From assembly GCF_019925205.1 (NCBI RefSeq), contig NC_083560.1, positions 120,253,062-120,317,061 on the forward strand: DNA of 64,000 nucleotides, in the 5' to 3' direction. Made by a program: the position numbers and the translations under genes. Shown piece after piece: positions 10,521 through 21,431 of this stretch; positions within the stretch are counted from its first letter, which is position 1, and every line of letters starts with the position of its first letter. Origin of the DNA: Metopolophium dirhodum. Lineage: Eukaryota > Arthropoda > Insecta > Hemiptera > Aphididae. A model generated the notes under the pieces. That model was not told the origin of the DNA. It saw nothing but the letters and a program-made list of their open reading frames with translations, and did not search any database.

Positions 10521-11324
10521 CATAACAGCGGTTCCACTTTACGCACATTTGAAAACACTCAGAACTTACAGAACGCAATGTCTAGTCAGTGGTTTCTATA
10601 TTAAGTTCTTATGGTGTACAGACTTGTCAATTTTGAACTCTAAGATCAAAAACATACCATCAAATTGTAAATTATTAAACCAACGATACATTGCATTGGT
10701 TATGCGTGAATGTAGTACCTACATAACAGCGATTCCACTTTACGCACATTTGAAAACACTCAGAACTTACAGAACGCAATGTCTAGTCAGTGGTTCCTAT
10801 ATTAAGTTCTTATAGTGTACAGACTTGTCAATTTTGAACTCTAAGATCAAAAACATACCATCAAATTGTAAATTATTAAACCAACGATACATTGCATTGG
10901 TTATGCGTGAATGTAGTACCTACATAACAGCGATTCCACTTTACGCACATTTGAAAACACTCAGAACTTACAGAACGCAATGTCTAGTCAGTGGTTCCTA
11001 TATTAAGTTCTTATAGTGTACAGACTTGTCAATTTTGAACTCTAAGATCAAAAACATACCATCAAATTGTAAATTATTAAACCAACGATACATTGCATTG
11101 GTTATGCATGAATGTAGTACCTACATAACAGCGATTCCACTTCACGCACATTTGAAAACACTCAGAACTTACAGAACGCAATGTCTAGTCAGTGGTTCTT
11201 ATATTAAGTTCTTATAGTATACAGACTTGTCAATTTTGAACTCTAAGATCAAAAACATACCATCAAATTGTAAATCGTTAAACCAACGATACATTACATT
11301 GGTTATGCGTGAATGTAGTTCCTA
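10521..11324 (+). repeat. Four tandem 201-bp repeats, multiple of three
   Basis: Units start at 10521, 10722, 10923 and 11124 with cataacagcg(a/g)ttccac. The 201-bp length equals 67 codons and one frame is open across most of each unit, with peptides such as YAHLKTLRTYRTQCLVSG and NQRYIALVMRECSTY. The first unit reads a Trp codon where later units have TAG after KFL. After the last unit the same frame continues to a cysteine-rich end (CQLLNCKLPNCCISKYYC) and stops at 11409. I do not recognise the peptide. It may be a former repeat-containing exon or chance open sequence. Confidence 0.7.
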
Positions 11325-11409
11325 CATACACAAAAATGAGATCTGTCAATTGCTCAATTGTAAATTACCTAACTGTTGTATCTCCAAGTACTATTGTCCA
11401 AGTAAATAG
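11325..11409 (+). other. Cysteine-rich open tail after the 201-bp repeats
   Basis: In frame with the repeat peptide, this tail encodes five closely spaced cysteines (IC, NC, NCC, YYC) and then a TAG. Such clustering is unusual for random AT-rich DNA and could be the end of a small cysteine-rich domain. No family match is claimed. An identical tail exists at 59053-59137. Confidence 0.3.
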
Positions 11410-11919
11410 GTACACAGTTTTCATTAGTGACTCTTATATTTGAATACAATAGTAGCCTGTAGGTACCTATACCATAGTTAAAAGTGGACATTCAACACAA
11501 ATTGAATATAAATTAGTATTTTGCGTTTTAATACATTTTTATTTAATATAAGGTAAGTAGGTACTATTATAGGTTGGTACATGATAATAATATGATATAT
11601 TATTATTTTTAACTGATTCTAAGTGCATAACAATTAATTTAAATTATATAAACAATGTTTTTTGCTCAATATAAATTTTAAGTTTCAGTATGACATAAAG
11701 GTTTAACAGAACATTTGACTTATATACTTATTGACAAATTGAATTTTTTCTTTCATTATAAGGTTTTATTCATTTTACTGGTAACCATTATTCATTGTTT
11801 CTCTATGACTAAATACTTTTAGGTAAGTATTATAATTTATTAGCTTTTTATTTTTTTAAGGATGTGTTTAAAATTGGCATACATTTGTATAATTGTATAT
11901 GTATGTTTAAATTAATTTA

Positions 11920-11973
11920 TAATTTATCATACACACATATATCGTTAACTAAAAAATGTAATAATAAATTTAT
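11920..11973 (+). repeat. Intron segment also present in every regular array unit
   Basis: About 53 bp beginning aatttatcatacacacat, upstream of the hydrophobic exon, is repeated almost exactly in each array unit after exon 2 (for example 17829-17881). In the array the homology ends at 'aaattta', where the copia gag fragment begins. Here it continues as the polypyrimidine tract of the acceptor at 11990. This links the array to the gene that carried the hydrophobic exon. Confidence 0.8.
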
Positions 11974-11990
11974 TTTTATTTTTATCTTAG

Positions 11991-12100
11991 CTGAACCACA
12001 AGATAGGAACATAGTGTACAAAGTGCTGTATGAAACGACAGGGTATATTATGTTCCTTGTTGTTTGTTATGGAGCATTTAAAACATATACATTTATTCAA
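11991..12100 (+). CDS. Intact hydrophobic (possible transmembrane) exon
   Basis: The 110-bp exon sits between a textbook acceptor (tttttatcttag) and donor (CAA|GTAAGTAA). It reads AEPQDRNIVYKVLYETTG, then a hydrophobic stretch YIMFLVVCYGAF, then KTYTFIQ. Entry needs one base from the previous exon and exit is in phase 0. The hydrophobic core is short for a membrane helix but plausible if it includes the preceding residues. The intron before it is shared with the array units, so it may be the stalk or membrane exon of the receptor-like gene that donated the ectodomain exons. No kinase exon is visible downstream in this window. Confidence 0.5.
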
Positions 12101-12248
12101 GTAAGTAAATTTAATAATTATTTTTCTTTTGTAATAACTATTAAATAGTTTTAGGTATTATACTTTTATCCATGGGCGGGTACGTACTTTTTTTTTACCG
12201 GGATGTATTAATTATTGGGGCCTCATATATGATATATAAAAAAAAAAT
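12101..12248 (+). repeat. Intron start with repeat, homologous to 8568-8703 inverted
   Basis: It begins with the splice donor and passes into tattatacttttatccatggg and a T run. The same order is found on the minus strand at 8568-8703. The CCATGGGCGG word probably marks a transposon end that was inserted before the duplication. Confidence 0.5.
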
Positions 12249-13160
12249 GATCGCTTCGCTCGCAAACGAATGTATAGTATATTTATTTATATTTACATTA
12301 TTTTACATTATTTAGTTTTAGTAGTTAGTACCAATGTACCATAGAACATTCAACCAATATGTATGTATATATACGGGTATCAACGCATATTACACAGTGG
12401 GCTATAATGGCTAATTGAGTAGGTATACAAAAATTACAAATACGCAGGCACGGAGCCGCCAGCCGGAATTATGAAAATTAGTTTTTCAAATTTTTTTATT
12501 ATTTTTTGGAGAGATTGGAGGGCCCCTGAGTATAATATTGATGGGGTCTACCGAGAAAATCCCAATTCCCGAAAATTGTTATCATTTAAAAATGTATTAT
12601 CACATAAATATGTTCGATACAACTGCTCTAATAATTGTAAATGTAATTATTATCACGTTTGCTATGTATCAATAATGGATAGGTACACATACCACGGTGC
12701 TAGGTAAAATTACTTATTTTTACGTATTATTATAAACCTCAAAATAGTAAATTACACACATATCCTACTATGCGCAGGACAACATTGACGAAAAAAAAAG
12801 ATTATATCCTAATACTGGCGAAAATAATACTAATAGAAAATAAATTTAAATTTATGGTTTAAAATATATTGCACTAAAATCCTTTCATTTGGTTTCATTA
12901 ATTTAATGTTAAGACTGTAAATCAATTATTATTTCGTGGTTAAGATTACAAATAAGTAAAAATCTAAAATTAACCAACACACTTTATAAGAATTTATAAT
13001 TATGTCTGTAATAGGTGTTAATTAAAACTCTTTGTATTAAGCATATTCCTGTTGTCATTTAATTAGATCGCAAAATCAAGAAAACTTTGTTTAGCAAGAT
13101 TTTTCATGAATTCCAGGATCTTTGAAGGCCATAAAATTATTATTAAAAATTTTATAAGTC
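12249..13160. other. AT-rich DNA with a minor repeat fragment; no gene seen
   Basis: A CAGGCACGGAGCCGCCAG sequence near 12445 resembles the end of the hAT MITE at 62397 and leads into a T-rich stretch. An open frame of 78 codons follows (12471-12707) but shows no recognisable domain and reads like repeat sequence. The rest is AT-rich. Confidence 0.35.
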
Positions 13161-13171
13161 TATGATCTATT

Positions 13172-13474
13172 TCAGAGGTTCTCAACCTTTTGTAGATCAT
13201 GGACCCCTATCCCCTGATGAAAGATCAGCCGGCCCGAGTTCGATACCTTGGCCGCGGGCGGCATTTTTCTTCGGGCAAGTCACGGTGTCCGGAGAACAAG
13301 TGCCGCCATCCCACACCCGGGCATGGCAGATACCTACGGGTGTCCAATCGAAAATTCTGCCAAAACAAAACACACACGTGTTCCTACCCCTACCGACTTA
13401 ATAAACTACAGTAAAACTAAAAATAGCTAATGGCCTCAGCTGCCGGGCTCAAGATCAATTAAAAAAAAAAAAAA
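13172..13474 (+). mobile_element. hAT end fragment followed by SINE-like element with A tail
   Basis: It begins cagaggttctcaaccttt, a hAT-style terminus. From about 13215 the base composition turns GC-rich, with gagttcgatacc resembling a tRNA B box (GGTTCGANNCC). The element ends at ctgccgggctcaagatcaat followed by an A-rich tail of about 13 bases at 13461-13474. A B box, a GC-rich body and an A tail suggest a tRNA-derived SINE inserted in or next to a hAT fragment, just upstream of the array. A clear A box was not found. Confidence 0.5.
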
Positions 13475-13599
13475 TTTTAATTATAAATTAAATCTTCGAT
13501 GTATTAAATGTTTTAACTATATATGTCTTCAGACTATAGAGATTACAAATTTGAAGTGAAAATAAATTATAAAATAATATTTCTGAAAATTGCAGAAAA

Positions 13600-14044
13600 A
13601 TGAAGAAATCCAGTTTGTCCGTGCTGCAGGTAATTACAACCATATTATACAGTTGTGAGGTAAATGCGCTGAGATGCGAGTTCACCGACTATAGTTCGTG
13701 TGACTTTTCACTCGGCACTGCAAACTGCTCTACTACCACTAATGATTGCATTGTAGGAAATGGGCCACCGTATTGTTATGCCACTTGGTATAACAATACG
13801 TTATTTAATGAAGTGGCTATAAAGTTTAAGGTTATATAACTTAATAATTATAGAATTGTATTTAATTTTATCATGTTTTTATTTTAATAACTATTTATAG
13901 GGTTGCATTTACTCACGACACGACTGTGAAAAAGCGGAATGCGTGGCAACGAATAGTTTTCGTTCCAAAAAGATCAATCTGAGTTGCTGCTGTAATATGG
14001 ATGGTTGCAAATCATTATTTTATGTACCCGGACACTATAAATAG
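13600..14044 (+). CDS. Unit 1: secreted activin/BMP type II receptor ectodomain-like protein
   Basis: The two-exon gene joins 13600-13830 and 13901-14044 with a 70-bp GT-AG intron in phase 0 and predicts 124 residues. Residues 1-23 form a signal peptide (MKKSSLSV start, hydrophobic core, VNA before L24). The mature part has 12 cysteines: C26, 34, 43, 50 and 59, then C79, 86, 91, 106, 107, 108 and 113. CYATW at 59-63, GC-x6-C-x4-C at 78-91 and CCC-x4-C at 106-113 match the spacing of ActRII extracellular domains (activin_recp fold), which have ten cysteines. Possible N-glycosylation sites are N42, N65 and N103. A stop follows Y123-K124, so there is no membrane or kinase part. The likely role is a soluble ligand-binding (decoy-like) protein; this is inference. 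This copy has G119V and lies only 46 bp before unit 2, without a gag fragment. Confidence 0.7.
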
Positions 14045-14090
14045 GAAACACTACATAATTTATGTAGTATTCATAATATATTGCAGAAAA

Positions 14091-14392
14091 ATGAAGAAAA
14101 CCAGTTCATATTTTGTAGTAATGACAACCCTATGCAGTTGTGTGGTGGATGCGCTAAAATGTGAGTTCACCGACTATAGTTCGTGTCCTCCACTCAGCAC
14201 GAACTGCTCCAATACTAGAAATGAATGTATTGTAGGAAAAGGGCCAGAGTATTGTTATGCAACTTGGTATAACAATACGTTATTTAATCAAGTGGCTATA
14301 AAGTTTAAGGTAATATAACTTAATAATTATAGAATTGTATTTAATTTTATCATGTTTTAATTTTAATAACAATTTATAGGGTTGCATTTACT
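14091..14392 (+). pseudogene. Unit 2: divergent paralogue, exon 2 deleted
   Basis: Exon 1 (14091-14309, 73 codons) begins MKKTSSYFVVMTTLCSCVVD and keeps ALKCEFTDYSSC, NC, EC and CYATWYNNT. It is the only array copy clearly different in the signal peptide and first loop (PPLSTNCSNTRNECIVGKGP). The intron 14310-14379 is intact, but exon 2 survives only as 13 bases before joining the gag fragment at ACTGTGAGT. A second deletion then removes most of the 5' gag sequence. Without exon 2 seven cysteines are missing. It may represent the older type beside which the regular unit arose. Confidence 0.75.
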
Positions 14393-14967
14393 GTGAGTAA
14401 AAGGGAACCGACAGATTACATGTCGACGCATATTTCTAAATTGGTCAATTTATTTTGAAAGGAAACTGAGTGTAGCGGGTGAACCAGTTACGGATAACAT
14501 GGTTATGACAAAAATCTTAGTGACATTACCAAAAGAATATAATCATTTTTACAGTGCTCGGGATTCTGATAATATGTAAATAGGTACGTAATAGTCTTGT
14601 TGATTCGGATTTGAAGGAACAGGACGCCGTCTAGATAAAATCAGCTTTATAACTTTTGTGAACAAGTTTTGGATAGGTAACATTTTTTTTTCGGTATTTT
14701 TTGTAAAAAGGTATAGAAATATTATTTTTTTTTTTTGTATTTTTGTCAGGATGTCCTGATAAACTCTAATAGGCTATATTGTGTACATTATAATGTCTAT
14801 GTAAAAAGTTAAATATTACTTTTATTAAAATGCATGATAAATTTAAATTAAAAATTATATCTTCGATGCATTAAAATGTTTTAACTATATATGTCTTCAG
14901 ACTATAGAGATTACAAATTTGAAGTGAAAATAAATTGTAAAATAATATTTCTGAAAATTGCAGAAAA

Positions 14968-15410
14968 ATGAAGAAATCCAGTTTGTCCGTGCTGCAGGTA
15001 ATTACAACCATATTATACAGTTGTGAGGTAAATGCGCTGAGATGCGAGTTCACCGACTATAGTTCGTGTGACTTTTCACTCGGCACTGCAAACTGCTCTA
15101 CTACCACTAATGATTGCATTATAGGAAATGGGCCACTGTATTGTTATGCCACTTAGTATAACAATACGTTATTTAATGAAGTCGCTATAAAGTTTAAGGT
15201 AATATAACCTAATAATTATAGAATTGTATTTAATTTTATCATGTTTTTATTTTAATAACAATTTATAGGGTTGCATTTACTCACGACACGACTGTGAAAA
15301 AGCGGAATTCGTGGCAACGAATAATTCGTTCCAAAAAGATCAATCTGAGTTGCTGCTGTAATATGGATGGTTGCAAATCATTATTTTATGGACCCGGACA
15401 CTATAAATAG
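14968..15410 (+). pseudogene. Unit 3: nonsense and frameshift copy
   Basis: The ATG and signal peptide are intact, but the conserved Trp63 codon is TAG (15154-15156). Exon 2 (from 15269) has C91F and a two-base deletion in the 'aatagttttcg' segment. It shares V52I and P57L with unit 4. Confidence 0.85.
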
Positions 15411-15475
15411 TAAACACTACATAATTCATCATACACACATATATCGTTAACTAAAAAATGTAATGATAAATTTAA

Positions 15476-15779
15476 AGGTCCATTAGAATATTTGATTAAC
15501 TGTGAATATGCATTGGAAATGTCGGAAAAACTGCTGAGTATTTACGAGCAGAAGTCTGAGGCAAGTATACATTTGCTTCAACAAAAATTTTTCAGTTATT
15601 CAAGGGAACCGACAGATTACATGTCGACGCATATTTATAAATTGGTCAATTTATTTAGAAAGGAAACTGAGTGTAGCGGGTGAACCAGTTACGGATAACA
15701 TGGTTATGTCAAAAATCTTAGTGAAATTACCAAAAGAATATAATCATTTTTACAGTGCTCGGGATTCTGATAATACGTA
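15476..15779 (+). pseudogene. Copia-type gag fragment, representative copy in unit 3
   Basis: The frame reads LINCEYALEMSEKLLSIYEQ, then HLLQQKFFSYSREPTDYMST and KLVNLFRKETECSG, and stops. In the next frame it continues GEPVTDNMVMSKILVKLPKE-like sequence and YNHFYSARDSDN. This is the gag domain of Ty1/copia retrotransposons (UBN2/Retrotran_gag type: INCESA..KLL, SKL.NL, ILVTLP). It has no protease, integrase or reverse transcriptase. A short GCPDKL reading about 170 bp later may be the end of the gag zinc knuckle. The same fragment sits about 506 bp after the start codon in every regular unit, so it was co-amplified rather than inserted repeatedly. Units 13, 19, 21, 23 and 25 share a one-base deletion in it. 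Confidence 0.85.
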
Positions 15780-16168
15780 AATAGGTACGTAATAGTCTTG
15801 TTGATTCGGATATGAAGGAACAGGACGCCGTCTAGATAAAATCAGCTTTATAACTTTTGTAAACAAGTTTTGGATAGGTAACATTTTTTTTGCGGTATTT
15901 TTTGTAAAAAGGAATAGAAATATTATTTTTTTTTTTTGTTTTTTTGTCAGGATGTCCTGATAAACTCTAATAGACTATATTGTGTACATTATAATGTCTA
16001 TGTAGCAAGTTAAATATTACTTTTATTAAAATCCATGATAAATTTAAATTAAAAATTATATCTTCGATGCATTAAAATGTTTTAACTATATATGTCTTCA
16101 GACTATAGAGATTACAAATTTGAAGTGAAAATAAATTGTAAAATAATATTTCTGAAAATTGCAGAAAA

Positions 16169-16611
16169 ATGAAGAAATCCAGTTTGTCCGTGCTGCAGGT
16201 AATTACAACCATATTATACAGTTGTGAGGTAAATGCGCTGAGATGCGAGTTCACCGACTATAGTTCGTGTGACTTTTCACTCGGCACTGCAAACTGCTCT
16301 ACTACCACTAATGATTGCATTATAGGAAATGGGCCACTGTATTGTTATGCCACTTGGTATAACAATACGTTATTTAATGAAGTCGCTATAAAGTTTAAGG
16401 TAATATAACCTAATAATTATAGAATTGTATTTAATTTTATCATGTTTTTATTTTAATAACAATTTATAGGGTTGCATTTACTCACGACACGACTGTGAAA
16501 AAGCGGTATTCGTGGCAACGAATAATTCGTTCCAAAAAGATCAATCTGAGTTGCTGCTGTAATATGGATGGTTGCAAATCATTATTTTATGGACCCGGAC
16601 ACTATAAATAG
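16169..16611 (+). pseudogene. Unit 4: exon 2 frameshift copy
   Basis: Exon 1 is open with an ATG (V52I, P57L). Exon 2 (from 16470) carries E90V and C91F and the same two-base deletion as unit 3, which shifts the frame before the CCC motif. Confidence 0.8.
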
Positions 16612-17372
16612 TAAACACTACATAATTCATCATACACACATATATCGTTAACTAAAAAATGTAATGATAAATTTAAAGGTCCATTAGAATATTTGATTAA
16701 CTGTGAGTCTGCATTGGAAATGTCGGAAAAACTGCTGAGTATTTACGAGCAGAAGTCTGAGGCAAGTATACATTTGCTTCAACAAAAATTTTTCAGTTAT
16801 TCAAGGGAACCGACAGATTACATGTCGAGGCATATTTATAAATTGGTCAATTTATTTAGAAAGGAAACTGAGTGTAGCGGGTGAACCAGTTACGGATAAC
16901 ATGGTTATGTCAAAAATCTTAGTGAAATTACCAAAAGAATATAATCATTTTTACAGTGCTCGGGATTCTGATAATACGTAAATAGGTACGTAATAGTCTT
17001 GTTGATTCGGATATGATGAAACAGGACGCCGTCTAGATAAAATCAGCTTTATAACTTTTGTAAACAAGTTTTGGATAGGTAACATTTTTTTTTCGGTATT
17101 TTTTGTAAGAAGGAATAGAAATATTATTTTTTTTTTTTTGAATTTTTGTCAGGATGTCCTGATAAACTCTAATAGACTATATTATTGTGTACATTTTAAT
17201 GTCTATGTAGCAAGTTAAATATTACTTTTATTAAAATGCATGATAAATTTAAATTTAACATTATATCTTCGATGCATTAAAATGTTTTAACTATATATGT
17301 CTTCAGACTATAGAGATTACAAATTTGAAGTGAAAATAAATTGTAAAATAATATTTCTGAAAATTGCAGAAA

Positions 17373-17817
17373 ATTAAGAAATCCAGTTTGTCCGTGCTGC
17401 AGGTAATTCCAACCATATTATACAGTTGTGAGGTAAATGCGCTGAGATGCGAGTTCACCGACTATAGTTCGTGTGACTTTTCACTCGGCACTGCAAACTG
17501 CTCTACTACCACTAATGATTGCATTGTAGGAAATGGGTCACCGTATTGTTATGCCACTTGGTATAACAATACGTTATTTAATGAAGTGGCTATAAAGTTT
17601 AAGGTAATATAACTTAATAATTATAGAATTGTATTAAATTTTATCATGTTTTTATTTTAATAACAATTTATAGGGTTGCATTTACTCACGACACGACTGT
17701 GAAAAAGCGGAATGCGTGGCAACGAATAGTTTTCGTTCCAAAAAGATCAATCTGAGTTGCTGCTGTAATATGGATGGTTGCAAATCATTATTTTATGGAC
17801 CCGGACACTATAAATAG
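17373..17817 (+). pseudogene. Unit 5: start codon lost (ATG to ATT)
   Basis: The exon 1 start reads gcagaaaattaag, with ATT in place of ATG and one A fewer. The body of both exons is open. T13P puts a proline in the signal core, and P56S is also present. Unit 8 shares both changes. The donor is the stronger GTAATA type. Confidence 0.75.
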
Positions 17818-18579
17818 TAAACACTACATAATTTATCATACACACGTATATCGTTAACTAAAAAATGTAATAATAAATTTAAAGGTCCATTAGAATATTT
17901 GATTAACTGTGAGTCTGCATTGGAAACGTCGGAAAAACTGCTGAGTATTTACGAGCAGAAGTCTGAGGCAAGTATACATTTGCTTCAACAAAAATTTTTC
18001 AGTTATTTGGGGGAACCGACAGATTACATGTCGACGCATATTTCTAAATTGGTCAATTTATTTAGAAAGGAAACTGAGTGTAGCGGGTGAACCAGTTACG
18101 GATAACATGGTTATAACAAAAATCTTAGTGACATTACCAAAAGAATATAAACATTTTTACAGTGCTCGGGATTCTGATAATACGTAAATAGGTACGTAAT
18201 AGTCTTGTTGATTCGGATTTGAAGGAACAGGACGCCGTCTAGATAGAATCAGCTTTATAACTTTTGTAAACAAGTTTTGGATAGGTAACATTTTTTTTTC
18301 GGTATTTTTTGTAAGAAGGAATAGAAATATTATTTTTTTTTTTTTTGTATTTTTGTCAGGATGTCCTGATAAACTCTAATAGACTATATTATTGTGTACA
18401 TTATAATGTCTATGTAGCAAGTTAAATATTACTTTTATTAAAATGCATGATAAATTTAAATTTAACATTATATCTTCGATGCATTAAAATGTTTTAACTA
18501 TATATGTCTTCAGACTATAGAGATTACAAATTTGAAGTGAAAATAAATTGTAAAATAATATTTCTGAAAATTGCAGAAA

Positions 18580-19024
18580 ATTAAGAAATCCAGTTTGTCC
18601 GTGCTGCAGGTAATTACAACCATATTATACAGTTGTGAGGTAAATGCGCTGAGATGCGAGTTCACCGACTATAGTTCGTGTGACTTTTCACTCGGCACTG
18701 CAAACTGCTCTACTACCACTAATGATTGCATTGTAGGAAATGGGCCACCGTATTGTTATGCCACTTGGTATAACAATACGTTATTTAATGAAGTGGCTAT
18801 AAAGTTTAAGGTTATATAACTTAATAATTATAGAATTGTATTTAATTTTATCATGTTTTTATTTTAATAACTATTTATAGGGTTGCATTTACTCACGACA
18901 CGACTGTGAAAAAGCGGAATGCGTGGCAACGAATAGTTTTCGTTCCAAAAAGATCAATCTGAGTTGCTGCTGTAATATGGATGGTTGCAAATCATTATTT
19001 TATGGACCCGGACACTATAAATAG
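18580..19024 (+). pseudogene. Unit 6: start codon lost
   Basis: ATT replaces ATG; both exons are otherwise open with all 12 cysteines. The adjoining gag fragment has the HQKFFSYSGEP variant shared with units 9 and 18. Confidence 0.7.
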
Positions 19025-19785
19025 TAAACACTACATAATTTATCATACACACGTATATCGTTAACTAAAAAATGTAATAATAAATTTAAAGGTCCATTAG
19101 AATATTTGATTAACTGTGAGTCTGCATTGGAAATGTCGGAAAAACTGCTGAGTATTTACGAGCAGAAGTCTGAGGCAAGTATACATTTGCTTCACCAAAA
19201 ATTTTTCAGTTATTCGGGGGAACCGACAGATTACATGTCGACGCATATTTCTAAATTGGTCAATTTATTTAGAAAGGAAACTGAGTGTAGCGGGTGAACC
19301 AGTTACGGATAACATGGTTATAACAAAAATCTTAGTGACATTACCAAAAGAATATAAACATTTTTACAGTGCTCGGGATTCTGATAATACGTAAATAGGT
19401 ACGTAATAGTCTTGTTGATTCGGATTTGAAGGAACAGGACGCCGTCTAGATAGAATCAGCTTTATAACTTTTGTAAACAAGTTTTGGATAGGTAACATTT
19501 TTTTTTCGGTATTTTTTGTAAGAAGGAATAGAAATATTATTTTTTTTTTTTTGTATTTTTGTCAGGATGTCCTGATAAACTCTAATAGACTATATTATTG
19601 TGTACATTATAATGTCTATGTAGCAAGTTAAATATTACTTTTATTAAAATGCATGATAAATTTAAATTTAACATTATATCTTCGATGCATTAAAATGTTT
19701 TAACTATATATGTCTTCAGACTATAGAGATTACAAATTTGAAGTGAAAATAAATTGTAAAATAATATTTCTGAAAATTGCAGAAA

Positions 19786-20230
19786 ATTAAGAAATCCAGT
19801 TTGTCCGTGCTGCAGGTAATTACAACCATATTATACAGTTGTGAGGTAAATGCGCTGAGATGCGAGTTCACCGACTATAGTTCGTGTGACTTTTCACTCG
19901 GCACTGCAAACTGCTCTACTACCACTAATGATTGCATTGTAGGAAATGGGCCACCGTATTGTTATGCCACTTGGTATAACAATACGTTATTTAATGAAGT
20001 GGCTATAAAGTTTAAGGTTATATAACTTAATAATTATAGAATTGTATTTAATTTTATCATGTTTTTATTTTAATAACTATTTATAGGGTTGCATTTACTC
20101 ACGACACGACTGTGAAAAAGCGGAATGCGTGGCAACGAATAGTTTTCGTTCCAAAAAGATCAATCTGAGTTGCTGCTGTAATATGGATGGTTGCAAATCA
20201 TTATTTTATGGACCCGGACACTATAAATAG
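19786..20230 (+). pseudogene. Unit 7: start codon lost
   Basis: ATT replaces ATG, with the rest of the mature sequence at consensus. Its gag fragment carries the ITEKLL/TVYMST variant also found after units 10, 14 and 15. Confidence 0.7.
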
Positions 20231-20986
20231 TAAACACTACATAATTTATCATACACACGTATATCGTTAACTAAAAAATGTAATGATAAATTTAAAGGTC
20301 CATTAGAATATTTGATTAACTGTGAGTCTGCATTGGAAATAACGGAAAAACTGCTGAGTATTTACGAGCAGAAGTCTGAGGCAAGTATACATTTGCTTCA
20401 ACAAAAATTTTTCAGTTATTCGAGGGAACCGACAGTTTACATGTCGACGCATATTTCTAAATTGGTCAATTTATTTAGAAAGGAAACTGAGTGTAGCGGG
20501 TGAACCAGTTACGGATAACATGGTTATGACAAAAATCTTAGTGACATTACCAAAAGAATATAAACATTTTTACAGTGCTCGGGATTCTGATAATACGTAA
20601 ATAGGTACGTAATAGTCTTGTTGATTCGGATTTGAAGGAACAGGACGCCGTCTAGATAAAATCAGCTTTATAACTTTTGTAAACAAGTTTTGGATAGGTA
20701 ACATTTTTTTTTCGGTATTTTTTGTAAAAATGAATAGAAATATTATTTTTTTTTTTGTTTTTTTATCAGGATGTCCTGATAAACTCTAAAAGACTATATT
20801 GTGTACATTATAATGTCTATGTAGCAAGTTAAATATTACTTTTATTAAAATGCATGATAAATTTAAATTTAACATTATATCTTCGATGCATTAAAATGTT
20901 TTAACTATATATGTCTTCAGACTATAGAGATTACAAATTTGAAGTGAAAATAAATTATAAAATAATATTTCTGAAAATTGCAGAAA

Positions 20987-21431
20987 ATTAAGAAATCCAG
21001 TTTGTCCGTGCTGCAGGTAATTCCAACCATATTATACAGTTGTGAGGTAAATGCGCTGAGATGCGAGTTCACCGACTATAGTTCGTGTGACTTTTCACTC
21101 GGCACTGCAAACTGCTCTACTACCACTAATGATTGCATTGTAGGAAATGGGTCACCGTATTGTTATGCCACTTGGTATAACAATACGTTATTTAATGAAG
21201 TGGCTATAAAGTTTAAGGTAATATAACTTAATAATTATAGAATTGTATTAAATTTTATCATGTTTTTATTTTAATAACAATTTATAGGGTTGCATTTACT
21301 CACGACACGACTGTGAAAAAGCGGAATGCGTGGCAACGAATAGTTTTCGTTCCAAAAAGATCAATCTGAGTTGCTGCTGTAATATGGATGGTTGCAAATC
21401 ATTATTTTATGGACCCGGACACTATAAATAG
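20987..21431 (+). pseudogene. Unit 8: start codon lost, sister of unit 5
   Basis: It has the lost start, T13P and P56S, and the GTAATA donor, all as in unit 5. This marks it as the first member of a duplicated three-unit block. Confidence 0.75.

Larger units (their letters stand above)
9883..12100 (+). repeat. Segmental duplication, left copy
   Basis: This block is nearly identical to 57813-59825, in the same orientation and about 47.9 kb away. It starts at gttttatagtatacag and includes the 201-bp tandem repeats (four here, three in the right copy) and the hydrophobic exon at 11991-12100. Homology stops at the end of that exon. The two copies bracket the whole gene array. Confidence 0.85.

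Noticed and set aside
13162..13430. Three overlapping 60-79 codon open frames
   Set aside because: They lie in the GC-rich SINE-like insert and lack start context, domains or splice signals.
13488..13685. Minus-strand open frame over exon 1, repeated through the array (about 60 codons)
   Set aside because: It is the reverse of the conserved signal-peptide and first-loop coding sequence and is conserved only because the units are near-identical. It has no domain character.
16693..16884. Treating the gag fragment as a stand-alone 63-residue gene
   Set aside because: The open stretch begins at TTG (Leu), has no ATG, and matches only an internal part of copia gag before a frame break.
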